DNA from: Morella rubra
Lineage: Eukaryota > Streptophyta > Magnoliopsida > Fagales > Myricaceae
Assembly: GCA_003952965.2 (NCBI GenBank)
Contig: CM025849.1
Coordinates: forward strand, 23,031,979-23,095,978
DNA length: 64,000 bases
Direction of reading: 5' to 3'
This document shows positions 46,501 through 58,351 of the stretch, one piece after another; the first letter of the stretch is position 1, and each line of letters begins with the position of its first letter. A program made the position numbers and the translations under genes. Under the pieces are notes generated by a model, which ran no database searches, was not told where the DNA came from, and worked only from the letters and a program-made list of their open reading frames with translations.

Positions 46501-47180
46501 TTTTAACGTATTTTAATATCTTTTGACAAACTCTAACAAATTCTTTTATAAATTTCAACAATATTTTACAAATTTTAATACATATTTCACCAATTCAAAC
46601 ATAATGCTACCTCCAATAAAATTTTTCTTACCAACTAATTTGTTTTGGTGAAAAGGCTATGAAAGAATCAGGGGATGATTGTACACTACAATTTTCGATC
46701 TGATTTTTTCCTAGTAACTTCATGGTGTAACCCATTGGCTCGATGCCTCTGGTAACCTTTCTCTTTCTCCGATCAATTATTATTAATTTTTTTATATTAT
46801 AGTTTTCTCTTTGCTAGGCATAAATTAATTAAAAGCTCTGCAATGTTTTTTCTTTCTCATGATATTTCTGCATTTCCCTATCCCAGTTCTTATGCAAGTG
46901 GTTACAAAAAGCAAACTGGTGCCTAAACATTAAGGCCAAGGGTTCCATCAATAGGGTAAAAGTAGACACAAGAGTAAACCGGTTTCTTGCCCCCGCTTTT
47001 TCCGCTGATAGTATGATTCCCCCGCGCTAGTTTGGAAAAAAGACCAAAACTCTCCACCAGACACAGTGAGGGCTCGAGCATAGGATATAGGAATCGGCCT
47101 TGCTAGGTTCTTGGCCGTTTGCGCTTTTGTCCACCTCCTAATGAGAAAAGCACGCAACAGAACAACAGACAACAGTGACA
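40557..47180. other. Long intergenic region, no supported gene
   Basis: Low-complexity runs only: (TA)n near 41631-41646, poly-A near 42931 and 44905, and an AATGAA repeat at 45639-45661. A stretch near 43425-43555 reads openly in one frame (RASLDENRWQPIYLEDSEND), ending in a stop. I do not recognise it, and its flanks show no splice-consistent continuation. CTTCGTCGACATTACGA is tandemly doubled at 46419-46457. Confidence 0.55.
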
Positions 47181-47191
47181 ACATGCGCTGC

Positions 47192-47199
47192 TTATAAGG
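47192..47199 (+). promoter_or_regulatory. Possible TATA box of the DUF1635 gene
   Basis: TTATAAGG lies about 107 bp before the start codon. A pyrimidine-rich leader (47231-47270, CTCTCTCTTTCTTTCTCTCT) follows, as in many plant 5' leaders. The transcription start is not known. Confidence 0.4.
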
Positions 47200-47298
47200 A
47201 CCAGAATAACCACTCAAAAACCCCCCAACCTTGCTTTCCTCTCTCTCTTTCTTTCTCTCTCCTTCCCTCTGAGTAATACAGCCCAATTGCAGATATAC

Positions 47299-48247
47299 AT
47301 GGACAACCAACGCAGTCCTCTTCTCAGCTGGGCTTGGAAGGTAACGGTTTTCTTCTTTATTATGATATTGTGCAGGAGTTTGTTTAATTAGCTATAATTT
47401 GGTTTTGCGTAGTTTCAAAGATTATTGGGTTCTCGTTTTTTCTGCTTGAAGATGCATAATGGTTTCTTTGTTTGCCATTTGAGAGATAGTTGCTGAAGGG
47501 TGCTTGTCTATTTTAATCATACAGACCATGGAGGAGCTAAGAACTTCCCTCTTGTATGCTACTGCGGAGCTGGAACAAACAAGGTTGGCAGCTCAAGAAG
47601 AGCTCAGAAGGAGAGATGATCAGGTTGCTCATCTCAAAGATATGCTAAGCAAAGTCATCAGCGAAAGAGACGAAGCACAGGACAAATGTCAAAGACTTCT
47701 TCTTGAGAAGCTGTTACTCCAACGACAGCAAACTGCTCCTCTTTCGGGAATTTCCAGCATTGAAGATGAACCCAGAAGAGGAATCGACTCCAACAATGGC
47801 TTCTCGTCGTCAGATTGTGAGGAAAGCATTGTCTCATCTCCAATTGTGGACCCAATTCCACCATCCGGCCAGTTGCCTCCGCCAGCACCAGCACCACAAT
47901 CTGTGCCACAAGCAACAGTACTAGAGCTAATGCCTGAGAAGCCACTACCTGAAAAAGGGACGCTTTTGCAGGCAGTGATGAAAGCCGGTCCACTTCTTCA
48001 GACTCTCCTTCTGGCCGGACCACTTCCCCAATGGAGACACCCACCGCCACCACTCGAGTCCTTTGAAATTCCTCCCGTGACAATTCCTTCCCCACCACCA
48101 CCAACACAACTCCTCCAGCAGGACTCGTTGACCAAGATTATTGGCTGCAACGCCCCCACCAACTGTGGCATCAATAGAAAAAGGGTTCTTTGTGATGGCT
48201 CCGGATCTCCAACAGAGACCAAGTACCAAAGGCTCATTATCCAATGA
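47299..48247 (+). CDS. DUF1635 family protein, 254 aa, two exons
   Basis: Exon 1 is 47299-47340 (ATG, 14 codons, MDNQRSPLLSWAWK). The intron is 47341-47524 (GTAACG...ATACAG), and exon 2 is 47525-48247 ending in TGA. Phase is 0 at the junction. Order: an N-terminal coiled coil from MEELRTSLLYATAELEQTRL to about residue 70 with many E/R/K and heptad leucines; the conserved SGISSIEDEPRRGIDSNNGF and SSSDCEESIVSSP; a proline-rich linker; the strongly conserved LLQAVMKAGPLLQTLLLAGP and PLPQWRHPPPPL; and a C-terminal NRKRVLCDG with a TKYQRLI end. Plants have several DUF1635 paralogues, and their molecular role is not established. All hallmark blocks are present, so this is an intact host gene. The start could alternatively be the ATG at 47528, but the exon-1 peptide matches family N-termini. 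Confidence 0.92.
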
Positions 48248-51032
48248 CATCTATATCTAAGTAATCACCATAGTTTTCATTATAATTATTAGAATTTAAT
48301 GCAATCACAGGTTGGTGAGGATTAAATTTGCGCGACTGATCTAGCATTTGTACAGTGGTTTGTTCTAGAAAAGCAGCTATCCTAAGTTTTAACACACTGA
48401 GAGAAGAAGATGAAAGAGCTTGCACTAGCCCTGCTTTAGGCCAGGGCTTTGGTTTGGAGATTTTGTCTATTTTTTTCTTCAAATTTTAGGTTTTTTGCCC
48501 CCCATGATGTGAGAGGGGTTTGATTTCTCAAAAATTATTGCGTGATGTAAACTGGTATAGTAAGTAGCTCAGACTGAGTGTGTGTGTGTGTGCGCGCGTG
48601 ACAGGAAGCAAGAGAGGGATTTACATCAAACATTAAAAGATGTGGGTGTGTAGTTGTTAGGGTTGGGAGGTGGGGATAGGTTATGGCCAATAACCAGAAG
48701 GTCTTTAGAGCCCCTGCTTGTCGGGTCGAGTGGATCCCACAAATCAGAATCAGGATCTACTACTGGTATGATGTATGATTATATTAATGGAGGTATGATT
48801 ATTGATGTCTAATGACATGTTTCTGGAAATTATCTTTAAACCCTCTTTTGTCTATCTGCCCCCCACTCAAATTTGTTCGTACCCTCTCTCTCTTATCTCT
48901 CTCTCTCTAGATCTCTGAAGTTGCACAAATAATGCACAAATATCTGCCCCCCACACAATTTGGTCAAGGATTTGCCTTCGTGACCAAATCGTGAGATCTT
49001 TGGAAAGAAGGAAAAACCATAAGATCTGATGATTTTAATACGTCTCTCGACAACAAACAAAGACACGACATTGGAACCGGTTTTCACAAGATGAACTTTG
49101 AACCGTAAACCCGGCAGGAATGTTAGGCGGCAAACCCGAAACTAAAGTGGGGGCGGTCTGTTGTCCAGTCCACACGGCAACAGAGGATATCATCATATAA
49201 AGTTTTTTCTGGTTGGGTCGAGATCCCTTGACCGAAGACTTCACACCGCATGGACCTCTTCGCATGTGAAACGTCCCGTCACCGACTCACCGTTACCGCC
49301 CTCTCTGTTCTCCATCATTATCGCTGGCTTCGCGTTCATGTATCTGGCAAGGTTGTGAGGGGAAGTTTGTCGATACACTCCACGCGGGACATCAGACATT
49401 GACGTCTAACATGAAAGCCAAAACTTAATGCGAGAGATAAGTCGGGTGGAGATTCGTATGAACATGTGAACGTGTGGATATTCGTATATGGATCCTACAT
49501 ACATGCAACGTACCGTCATTGCAAATCAAACATCCAGCTATCTGAAATGACCTCTCGATGAAAGGGTAGGACTATCTCAGCCCTATGTGTCTGCAAACAT
49601 TGGTTTTTTCCGGGATAAAGAGCTGTCAATGGCAATTTGGAATAGCCTGGAAGACACTGAATTCGCTTTCAAATCAAGCTTCTAATTTTGTTTGATTCTA
49701 CGATCTTTCTGTATGACACAGACTTGCAAACGAACTAATTATATTCTCTTTTTTATACCTTGCAATATCTATCACTTCCAATAAACGGAGAGAAAAAGGG
49801 TTAAGAGAGAGAGAGAGAGAGAGAGAGAAAATACAGTTCGGCTTAGATCATAGTTAAAATGCGAAGTGTTCAATTTACAGCGGTGGTTCAACATGTTTGC
49901 TGAAGGGGGCAGAAACTGAGGCCCATCCTGCCCCGAAAAAGTATTTCAACCTCCAAAAAACTGGATACGGAGCCTCTATTTCCTACGTAGAAAAAACAAA
50001 AAAAAAGAGCCTCTATTTCCTAATATTCTAGAGAAGATCATATCAGTATCTAAAATTTATGTAGCCCAAAGTTCCTTTTTCCTAATATTCTAGAGAAGAT
50101 CATTTTTATTTTATTTTTTTTCTGGAAAACCAAATTTTGTGGGCATAGTGATAGGCTGCCTTGGGTTTATGAGGGCTCTGATCCCCCTTAATTGTATTTT
50201 GTTGTCTTATTTATACTCTCCTTTTTGGCTTGGTAATAATATGTGTCGCCTTTGCCCGCTTGGGCAGAGTGACTTTGATAAATAAATAAAATAATAATAA
50301 TAATAATAATAAAAGAAAAGAAAAAAAAGAAGTTTAAACCCTTTCTTGATCATTACTTTTCTATTATCTCCCCGACTACAGCTTCAAAAGATGCCAAGAT
50401 TTGAATTAAATAATAATAATAATACAAAACCATTTTCGTTACAGACAAACAATTTATTACACATGGAAACGTTGATTACCATCTCCAAGTATCACTAAGC
50501 ATAGGAAAATATACCAAGATGAAGCGAAAGAACCAATCCGATCCGACTAGTGAATAGTTTTGAAAAATGTTTGATTCTAATAAGCTTAGCTCAGCGCCCT
50601 TGAGGCTAAGTTCCTGCCCCTACCACTCGTATGCTGCATAAGAAGTCAGTTACTGTAAACAGTTATTATGTTCGGAAATGTACAACTTTTCCCAAATCCC
50701 TTTCCGCACAAAACAATTGGTTCTAAAATTCTATGTACAACAGAGCGTTTGCGTGACGGGCCATCAGTTTTGATACTCGAAAAATTATAACTTACAGAGG
50801 AAATCCGCGTTAGAGATAGTTTTTGAAGCAGAGAATGTCTCCTATCACGCATCCTACGCCGTATCAAAGGTGTCACGTGCTTAGATCTGGTTGCTTAGGC
50901 AGTCATGACAGGTTGCAAACTTAGATGCTAAATATTCCCCTTTGACATATCTGCTGCTTCGCGTGGGCTGTATTGACAAAGCTGCCAATCTTTTTTCATT
51001 TGAAAAGGACAAAACAAGATCTCCACAAATCC
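48248..51032. other. Intergenic region after the DUF1635 gene
   Basis: It has a (GT)n(GC)n microsatellite at 48578-48599 and (GA)n at 49805-49829. The block CCTAATATTCTAGAGAAGATC is doubled (50020 and 50080). A LINE-like 3' end is possible at about 50130-50325: TTGGCTTGGTAATAATATG, then a TTTGATAAATAAATAAAATA tail with (AAT)n. No gene was recognised. The last part (50600-51032) may hold the 3' UTR of the minus-strand DNA ligase gene. Confidence 0.5.
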
Positions 51033-54000
51033 TCAATCATCTTCAACGTCCTCTTGATTGTCCTGATGGTTATGCTTTTGAGCATTATACATTTCAGCCA
51101 CCTGAGAATAAGAAAGATACTAAAGCATCAAATACCGTAAACGGGGTTCAACCCCATCAATTAGAGCATGATTTTTTTTCTGTTTTTTTAAAATACTATA
51201 GTTTCCTAGTTTGTTCTCTGTAACCACATAATCCAATAATGAGGATGATGAGGATTGTTCTTCACCAGCTCAGATGATGAGGACTGTTCTGGATTCTTAT
51301 CTTCCCGGACACGAACCAGACGTGGAAATCGAAGAGAAATGCCCTTTTTTCATTAGCAAAATGAGAAAACAAAAAGCAGCTTATTAGATCGATATTATTC
51401 CGAATCATCTGAAATATCAAATGAATCTTATCAACCTTATCAGGAGCCACAATGCCAATGGCAGCACGATGAACAGGGCTAATAGTCAAGTCTGCAGCTT
51501 TCACCTCCCAAACCTGAAAGACAGTGACAAAACAGAGCCATCAAAGCGTCGATTACCAAGGGTTACTACAATCATCAAAGCATATTACTGGTGCAGCGGT
51601 TTCTCCAGTTTTTTGGCATTCTGAAAATGCAAAGTAACACACTTTATTTTTACCTATTTTCTTTTGTGAATAGAATATCTCAAATAGCCAAATGGGGGAA
51701 GGTTGTCAAAAAAAAATCCTTAATTACACCACATTTCCCTGTGATATTGCCTTATAACAAACAGGTCCCTAGAGTACCAAATCAACAAATAGTCCTTGAC
51801 GTCACTAAATTAAAAACAGGCAGTCAGTCAGTTAACTAAGTGTCACTAACATAACAGAAAATGCTTAGCTAATTAGTAAGCCACATAATATCCAATTAGA
51901 TCACGACACAAGTCAGATATGTCCATCAATAGAGCCAAATAAGAACAATTATGCCACGTCACCATGTCAACATATGAGAAAAAAAAACCACAACGTATTG
52001 CAACCTTTGCTATGACTAGCCTAGAGAGTCACACCACCCAAGTACACTGTTACATGTACTAAGGATTCCACAGAAAAGAGGAGAAAAATGATTAAACTTT
52101 CTCCCTCACTCGTTCAATATATATAGGACAATACATGGTAGCGTACAAATAAGGAAAATACCAATCACCATAAACACTCAAATCATTTCCATAACTAAAC
52201 AAACTCTAGTCTACTTTCCTTAACATTCCCCCTCAAGTTTGAGCATGTATAAGATCCACTTAGAACAAATATACTCTCAACTGTTTTCATTTCCATAACT
52301 AAACAAACTCTAGTCTACTTTCCTTAACACTCCCCCTCAAGTTTGAGCATGCATAAGATTCACTTAGAACAAATATACTCTTAACTGAGTACGACAAAGA
52401 GACTTGGTGAATATATCTACCAGTTGATCTTTTTGGATGGATATATCTCAAGCCATTATTTTATCACGTACAAAATGGCAATCGACTTCAACATGCTTGG
52501 TCCTTTCATGGAAAACAGTATTAGCTGCAATATGCAAGGCAACTTGATTATCACAATGCAATGGAATTGGAGTTGAAGGTGGAAAATCAATCTCCTGAAG
52601 AAACTGTTTTATCCAAATTATCTTACTAGAGGTGTGAGCCATTGCCCCATATTCTGCTTCTGCACTAGATCTCACAACCATTGTCTACTTCTTGCTTTTC
52701 CATGGCACCAAATTACCTCAAGGTGGAACAAGCTTTACGAGCAAAACGCGGCCAACAAAGAACCGAACCAACTAAAAAAGTTTTACATCAGCTGAAACAA
52801 AAGTTGGCTGAATTAGGAAGTTAGATCTGAGTCCACCTGGTAGCATGGTCCAAGTTGGTTTGAATTAACGAGGGGGGTTGATACCGAGAGAAAGGGGTCC
52901 AAAACGAGATTAATGGATCCCACTGACGCAACTTGACCAAAATCTAATCCAAAACAACATCAAATCAAACATTGAAATCAAGTCTACTTTAGATAGCCTT
53001 GGCCTAGAGAAGAGGAAGATTATGTTTGTAACAAATGCCAATCTTCTCTATGAAATTCACATGGAGAAATAGGGTTTCTGCAAGTCGCTTTCGCCAGCCC
53101 GCCACGTCGATGCAATTTTAGGAAAGCTACGATATACATGTAGGGATGGGTAGCGGATTCCATTGCTGTCCGTACTGTCTATGGCGGTGACCAAAAAATG
53201 ATTCCCAACACCACACTATTGCAGATATAGGTCTAGCCATGGGTGGTATGTACCTACCACCAATTACTCTAATAGTTGGGAAGTAGAATTCGCAGAACAA
53301 CCTTTCAACTAGAGCCCCATCTGAATATCAGAAATTCCTAGCATGTAAACCAAATATCACCGAACATGCAACCAAATAGGTGTTTGCTTAACTGATTGGC
53401 GGGCTTGGGAAATATGAACAAAAACCTGAGCCCTGAGAACAAAGGAACTCAACAATAAACAATTGAACAAAACTCGGTAATCTCAAAACACACAGAAAGA
53501 CTGAGAAAATCACAATGACAGAAAAGAGCTCCCATTCGGACACTCGAAGAGAATCTGTTTTCAAGAAGAAAGACTAAGACAGAGAGCACCGTTTAAGAGA
53601 TAAGACAGAGCAAAGAGACGAAGAGAAGCTTTGAGAGAGACAAGAGTGACTAATATCTGAATGAAGGCCAGGTCAAGTTAGGTTTAAGGCACAGGTGGAA
53701 ACTGTTTTGATTCAGCATTTTCAGACCACATACAGGGGCTCAAAATGATATTTTAATTATCAAACAACGTCGAGTTGAACCCTTTCATTTTATTTTATTT
53801 TTTGTAATTTTTAAAGTGAGCAATAGCCGCCAAGACCTGACTTTAAATCATTACTGGTACCACCACTGTCTGTGTTTCTACCGGTATTGGGGTTACGGCG
53901 GAAGCCTCCAACCGCTACAAGTAGTACTGGTGGCTGTCGTAGAGGCTACCTCCTGTAAATTTGATCGTCTCTATTTAACAGACTAACAAACAGCACAATC

Positions 54001-56960
54001 ACTCAACACAACAGTGGGCAGCCCCAATAATCACCACTATTGTCACAACCATCCTAAATAACAATGAGTAGTAATTTAGCATTCCTTGCAATTGCATGCA
54101 TCCACAGCGACCACCACCAGTATAATCAGTTGCCCACTCAAATAACAACCACCAAACAAACCTGACTCCGTTCATCAGTTTAGGAACATTGGACTATAAC
54201 CCCACTGCGAGTCCCACCACCAGTAGAATCAAGTCGGGATACCAATGACATTACCCACTCCATGACAACGATGGTGCCATCACTTATGCATAGGGGAATC
54301 TCAGGAGGCGCGACAGTGGAGAAAGGTAGACTGAAGATTGAGCTCCAGCTGAATGGATTTAAAAGCGAAATATGGGGGAAAGGGATAATCCTAGGATTTT
54401 GACCCTATTACCATGCAAGAGTGAGTTATGGAAAAGGAGAGACCATCTCAAATTTAGAAAAAATATAAAAATGTAAGAAAACATACAATGACTACTTGTA
54501 GGGTAATTTTTAGGTACCCAATTTACTAAAGAACTTCAATATTCCCATTGCAAAGGATTTTAACAGCAGCCTCTCGTTGTGGCTTTGTCCTATACAAGTG
54601 AGTGCTTATAAGATACTCAGAGAAGAGCGTTAAATTAACTCACAATGGTGTCACCTATAAGCATCTTCTCTCTCAATTTCCTGTCAAGAGCAATTTTTCC
54701 TTTTCATTTGATCGCACATGAGGCATTTTCCGTCCATATCAATGTGGGTTTTGATGGAGAGGGCAAACTCACATTGAAACTTTAAAACAGGATTTGAATT
54801 GCAGGCACAAGTCCAGAGAAGTACGAAAAAGGGTGCAAGTGCATGGTGAAATTTCATGTAGTAAAAATAGAATTGAATTAAATACACTTTTCATCCCAGA
54901 ACTATGAGGGTCATTCACACTTTGTGCCCTAAACTATCAACTTTGAGCCCTGAACTACCAATTATTGTCATAATGCATCTTAGATATATGATTTTCTTTA
55001 AATTGAACCGAGAATTGGACAAAAAATTAACCATATCCATTGTATCTGCTATCTTTAGGTTAGAAACAAGGAAATTACCATTATTTATTTAAGTTGTTTG
55101 ATTTTTTTCTCTCTGTTATATTTTTATATTTTGTCTTTTTGTTCACGTTTTGGCTTCTTTTTATAGTTTACTAGCTTAATTTCATCATTCTCTAGCCCAA
55201 AAAAGGTAAATATAACAAGTATGGTTCATTTTTTGTCCAATTCTTAGTTCAAGTTAAAGAAAATCATATATCTAAGGTGCAATGTCACAGTAGTTAAAGG
55301 GTGAAATATCTCAAAGTTAGTAATTTAGGGTGCAAAGTGTGAATGACCTTATAGTTAGTAATTTAGGGTGTATACAACAGAAAAGACATGAATCAAGAAG
55401 CGCATTTGGCAACTTGTGAAAGGGATATAGGAAAACAAAAGCACAAAGACAGGAGTCAGAGGAATATTCATAATAAACTAAAAGACAGAATTGTTGTTAC
55501 CTCAGTGGGTTCAAACCATACATCTGGATTCATCGAATCACCATACCGGTAATACGGCTATAATTGGAAGAAATGTCAGAACTGCGAAATTCCTGGGAAC
55601 CCTAGGTAGCACAAAACTTCAGGGCATCAAAAGGAATGAGAGAAGCACCAACCTTTGGTTTAGGAATCACTTTAGAACGGAGACTGGTTGACCGTTCTTC
55701 AAGCACTGCTTCAGAAAATCCAGTGCCTACCCATGATCACATTAACATATTACACTCTATGAACATCACTAGGTTAAGAGACTAAAATAACCAATGACCA
55801 GCTACAAAACCATGTATTTCACCCACCTATTTTACAAATGCTTTGAAATTCTTCATTATTACTGTCATAACAAGCAAGGAGAAAGGCACCATAGACACCT
55901 GTGGAGATGCATTACATAACCATCAAGCAAACTGAGGCTTGAACTTAAGATTAAGGCGCTGATTTAAGGGAATAAGAAATATAGCACGGTTCTTAAAGCT
56001 TATGAAAGGAAAGACTAAACGTCATTGAGAGTATGAACCACAAGGATTGGTTGCTACCAAAGCCAATAGAAGATAAAGGATTGCGTCTGCAAGTATCAAT
56101 TGATTTAACCGATAATGCATTCTCTAGCAATCACCTGTACGCTTCCCACGTCCATGAAAAGCAGCAATAGGTACCAAATCTAGCGAGTCACCAATACTGC
56201 GTAGACAGTCAAGAAACGAATAGAATCATAGAAATTCATCGATCATAACAACAATCTGTTAAGAAGCTGATCTGTAATCTTTATTCATGGAGTTTTACTC
56301 CTCACCTATCCATGTAATCTTTCTTCAATTTTAGCCAGTTATTTGATCGCTTGGCAGGCTCGTATGTAGCATCTCTAGTCAATGTTTTGATAATCAGACC
56401 CTCAGAACTGCACGTGTAACGTTAATTAATAACACTCAAAACAAGGAACGATGTTCAATTTGAAGTTGTTTTCTACGTGTGTGTATCCAATGTACAATAT
56501 ACATATTCAAGGATAAAAGCAGATAAGGGGTTATCATGCTAAGGGATGTGTAAGTATATTTATATAGACCATTCAGGAGGATTATCATTTACAGCGATGC
56601 ATTTTTTCATTTTTTTTCCCTCTAGGCAATTGAGTGGAAGGCAGGACCAGCCAGCAGGACTCCACTTCCTCAAAGGGAAGGGGTGCCACTGAGCCACAAG
56701 CTTTTTGGATGCATTTGTACTTAAATTGACATGTTGATGTGATTCAATAGCAGTACACACACTGACATACTCGTGTGGTATTATTTCATCAAATACCAGG
56801 CTCATGTCCACTTGCCCACAGTGCCCAGCAAGTCATGAAATGAGTACCTTGAATCAACTGCAGCATTGAGAAACTTCTGTATTTCCTCAAGATCATTTGA
56901 TATTATTGCAGTCGCAAACTGGAAAAATCCACGTTCTTCCTCAAAGGAATCGTAAAGGTG
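51033..56960 (-). CDS. LIG1: DNA ligase 1, C-terminal nine exons (partial gene)
   Basis: Exons from 5' to 3' on the minus strand are 56960-56848, 56407-56306, 56196-56135, 55898-55827, 55726-55653, 55557-55501, 51513-51436, 51343-51266 and 51101-51033 (TGA at 51035-51033). All have AG/GT borders and consistent phases, giving 234 codons before the stop. Landmarks are [17 protein letters not shown], the motif V region SEGLIIKTL...[64 protein letters not shown] and a closing [12 protein letters not shown]. This covers the end of the nucleotidyl-transferase domain and the OB-fold domain. LIG1 seals nicks in nuclear (and in plants also mitochondrial) DNA. The DNA-binding domain and catalytic-lysine exons are absent up to 58080. 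They may lie beyond 64000 behind the LINE insertions, or this may be a truncated copy. Confidence 0.92.
52180..52720 (-). pseudogene. Copia remnant (RNase H end, polypurine tract, LTR edge) in the LIG1 intron
   Basis: 52681-52448 encodes the C-terminal RNase H part of Copia pol: [20 protein letters not shown], then [20 protein letters not shown] and [15 protein letters not shown]. Just downstream on the minus strand are the polypurine tract CTTGAGGGGGAG and an LTR-like start TGTTAAGGAAAGTAGAC. A segment of about 97 bp around these is duplicated in tandem (about 52190-52286 and 52287-52383), so the tract and LTR edge occur twice. The upstream pol domains were not found, so this is a fragment. 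Confidence 0.85.
52721..54879. other. LIG1 intron sequence, nothing further recognised
   Basis: Non-coding in all frames, apart from short chance ORFs. It may include more of the decayed Copia element or other inserts that I could not identify. No terminal repeats or target duplications were seen. Confidence 0.5.
54880..55376. mobile_element. Foldback MITE in the LIG1 intron, related to 40170-40547
   Basis: Long inverted arms: left about 54907-55040, right about 55220-55360. They share GGTCATTCACACTTTG, CTTAGATATATGATTTTCTT and GAATTGGACAAAAAATTAACC-like words in order. The left edge AAATACACTTTTCATCCC and the internal CACTTTGTGCCCTAAACTAT resemble the MITE at 40170. Outer ends and target duplication could not be fixed, so the limits are approximate. 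Confidence 0.75.
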
Positions 56961-57748
56961 CTGCATAAAATAGAAGGCTCACAGGTAGGATCATGTTTTC
57001 TAAGTTCAGACTCTGTGTTTCATAAAATCAAATTTAAGTGAAAATTACCAGGAACACATAAACATCAGATCTTGATATGCCACACCAGCAGTTGACAAGT
57101 ACAGTTAAAGGACCATCCTTTTAATGGAAAAATATCGGATGCCTATAACAATCTTCCTTTTCTTTCTTTCTTTTGGGGTGGATTCAAATAACAATTTAGT
57201 AGAACTATTAATTCCACTGGGGCACCATCTGCCAAAACTCCATAAAACCCACTTAGGTAAACTTTAGACTCCTGTCTCTTCTCAAGGATCAATGCCTTTA
57301 ATGCCACAGACTAGTCTTGTTGAGCACAATTAATACTTAGTTATTTAGCAGATTAATTACGCCCATACTAAGACAATTGGTGTTACTTCGACTCCCTAGT
57401 GCAAGAAATGTAGGAAACATCGACTCCGCCAAAACTCTAGAGATGGTAGGACACATAATACACATAACGAGATATCTATACAATAATGAAATTTATGAGC
57501 AGAAATGGATTTGGTAAAGATGTGGAAACTCCTCTTCCCTTTCTAAGAAATCATATCTCTTTAGGTGGGATTACAAGAGAAATTTCTGTAAGTCTGGCAA
57601 AGGTCAGACACATATGCCATAACCACACCAGTGTCATGCTATGTCAACGCAGGTGTGATGGCAAAACTAACAGAGGCAAGGAAGGTGGATCGCAAAAAGC
57701 TACATTTTAAGTGCAAATCGATTGTACAAAAGAAATTACCGACAATAA
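56961..57748. other. Sequence 5' of the last recognised LIG1 exon
   Basis: The exon that should precede HLYDSFEEE (with the FDxLYLNG motif) was sought on the minus strand and not found. The part is therefore probably intron, or the broken flank of a truncated copy. Confidence 0.5.
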
Positions 57749-57961
57749 GGTGATGTTTGAGTGCCAAAATTTTGGGTCTAATTAAAAAAACTACAAAATA
57801 ATTTCTCTTCCCATCAAATCATTATTTTTTATTATAATATTCATTCAAATCTTCTTTTTCTTTACTTTTTCACTAACTCCTATAAACTATTTTCACTTTT
57901 TCACCAACTCCCATACTCCAAAATTTTAACCACCCCAAAAATTATACACTCAAACACCACC
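57749..57961. mobile_element. Tourist-like MITE, 213 bp
   Basis: The ends GGTGATGTTTGAGTG and the complement of CACTCAAACACCACC match at 14 of 15 positions. They are flanked by the TAA target duplication (57746-57748 and 57962-57964) typical of PIF/Harbinger elements. The inside is T/A-rich with no coding frame. Confidence 0.9.
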
Positions 57962-58351
57962 TAAGTTGAGTTGGAAATTAAACTGCGTATATAGTTTTTA
58001 ACAGAGCCTCAATAGTGTTACCTAGAATAATTGATGTCAAGTGCCAAACCCACACTAATGAAGCCACCCCAATGGCACATTTTTTTTTTTTTTTTTATAA
58101 GTATTATTAAAAGAATGTGAGAACAGTACAAAGGATGTACCAGAACCACTTAAACCATACAAGCAAAAAAACTAACGAAATCTTGAAAATCTGAAAAAGG
58201 ATAACCCAACATAGTATTTGCCCAAAAGAAAAGAGATTGCAACAAATCACCCTACAAACGTTCCATCGTCATGGCTGAATCATTAAAGCACCTGGAATTC
58301 CGCTCCCTCCATGAACACCACCAGATACATGGAGGAATCATCTTCCATATG

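Noticed and set aside
46680..47298. Separate minus-strand gene (120 codons at 46948-47310)
   Set aside because: It overlaps the promoter, leader and first exon of the DUF1635 gene on the other strand and has no recognised domain.
47658..48250. Long minus-strand ORFs (up to 149 codons)
   Set aside because: Shadows of the GC-richer DUF1635 exon on the opposite strand; no family match and no splice or start logic.
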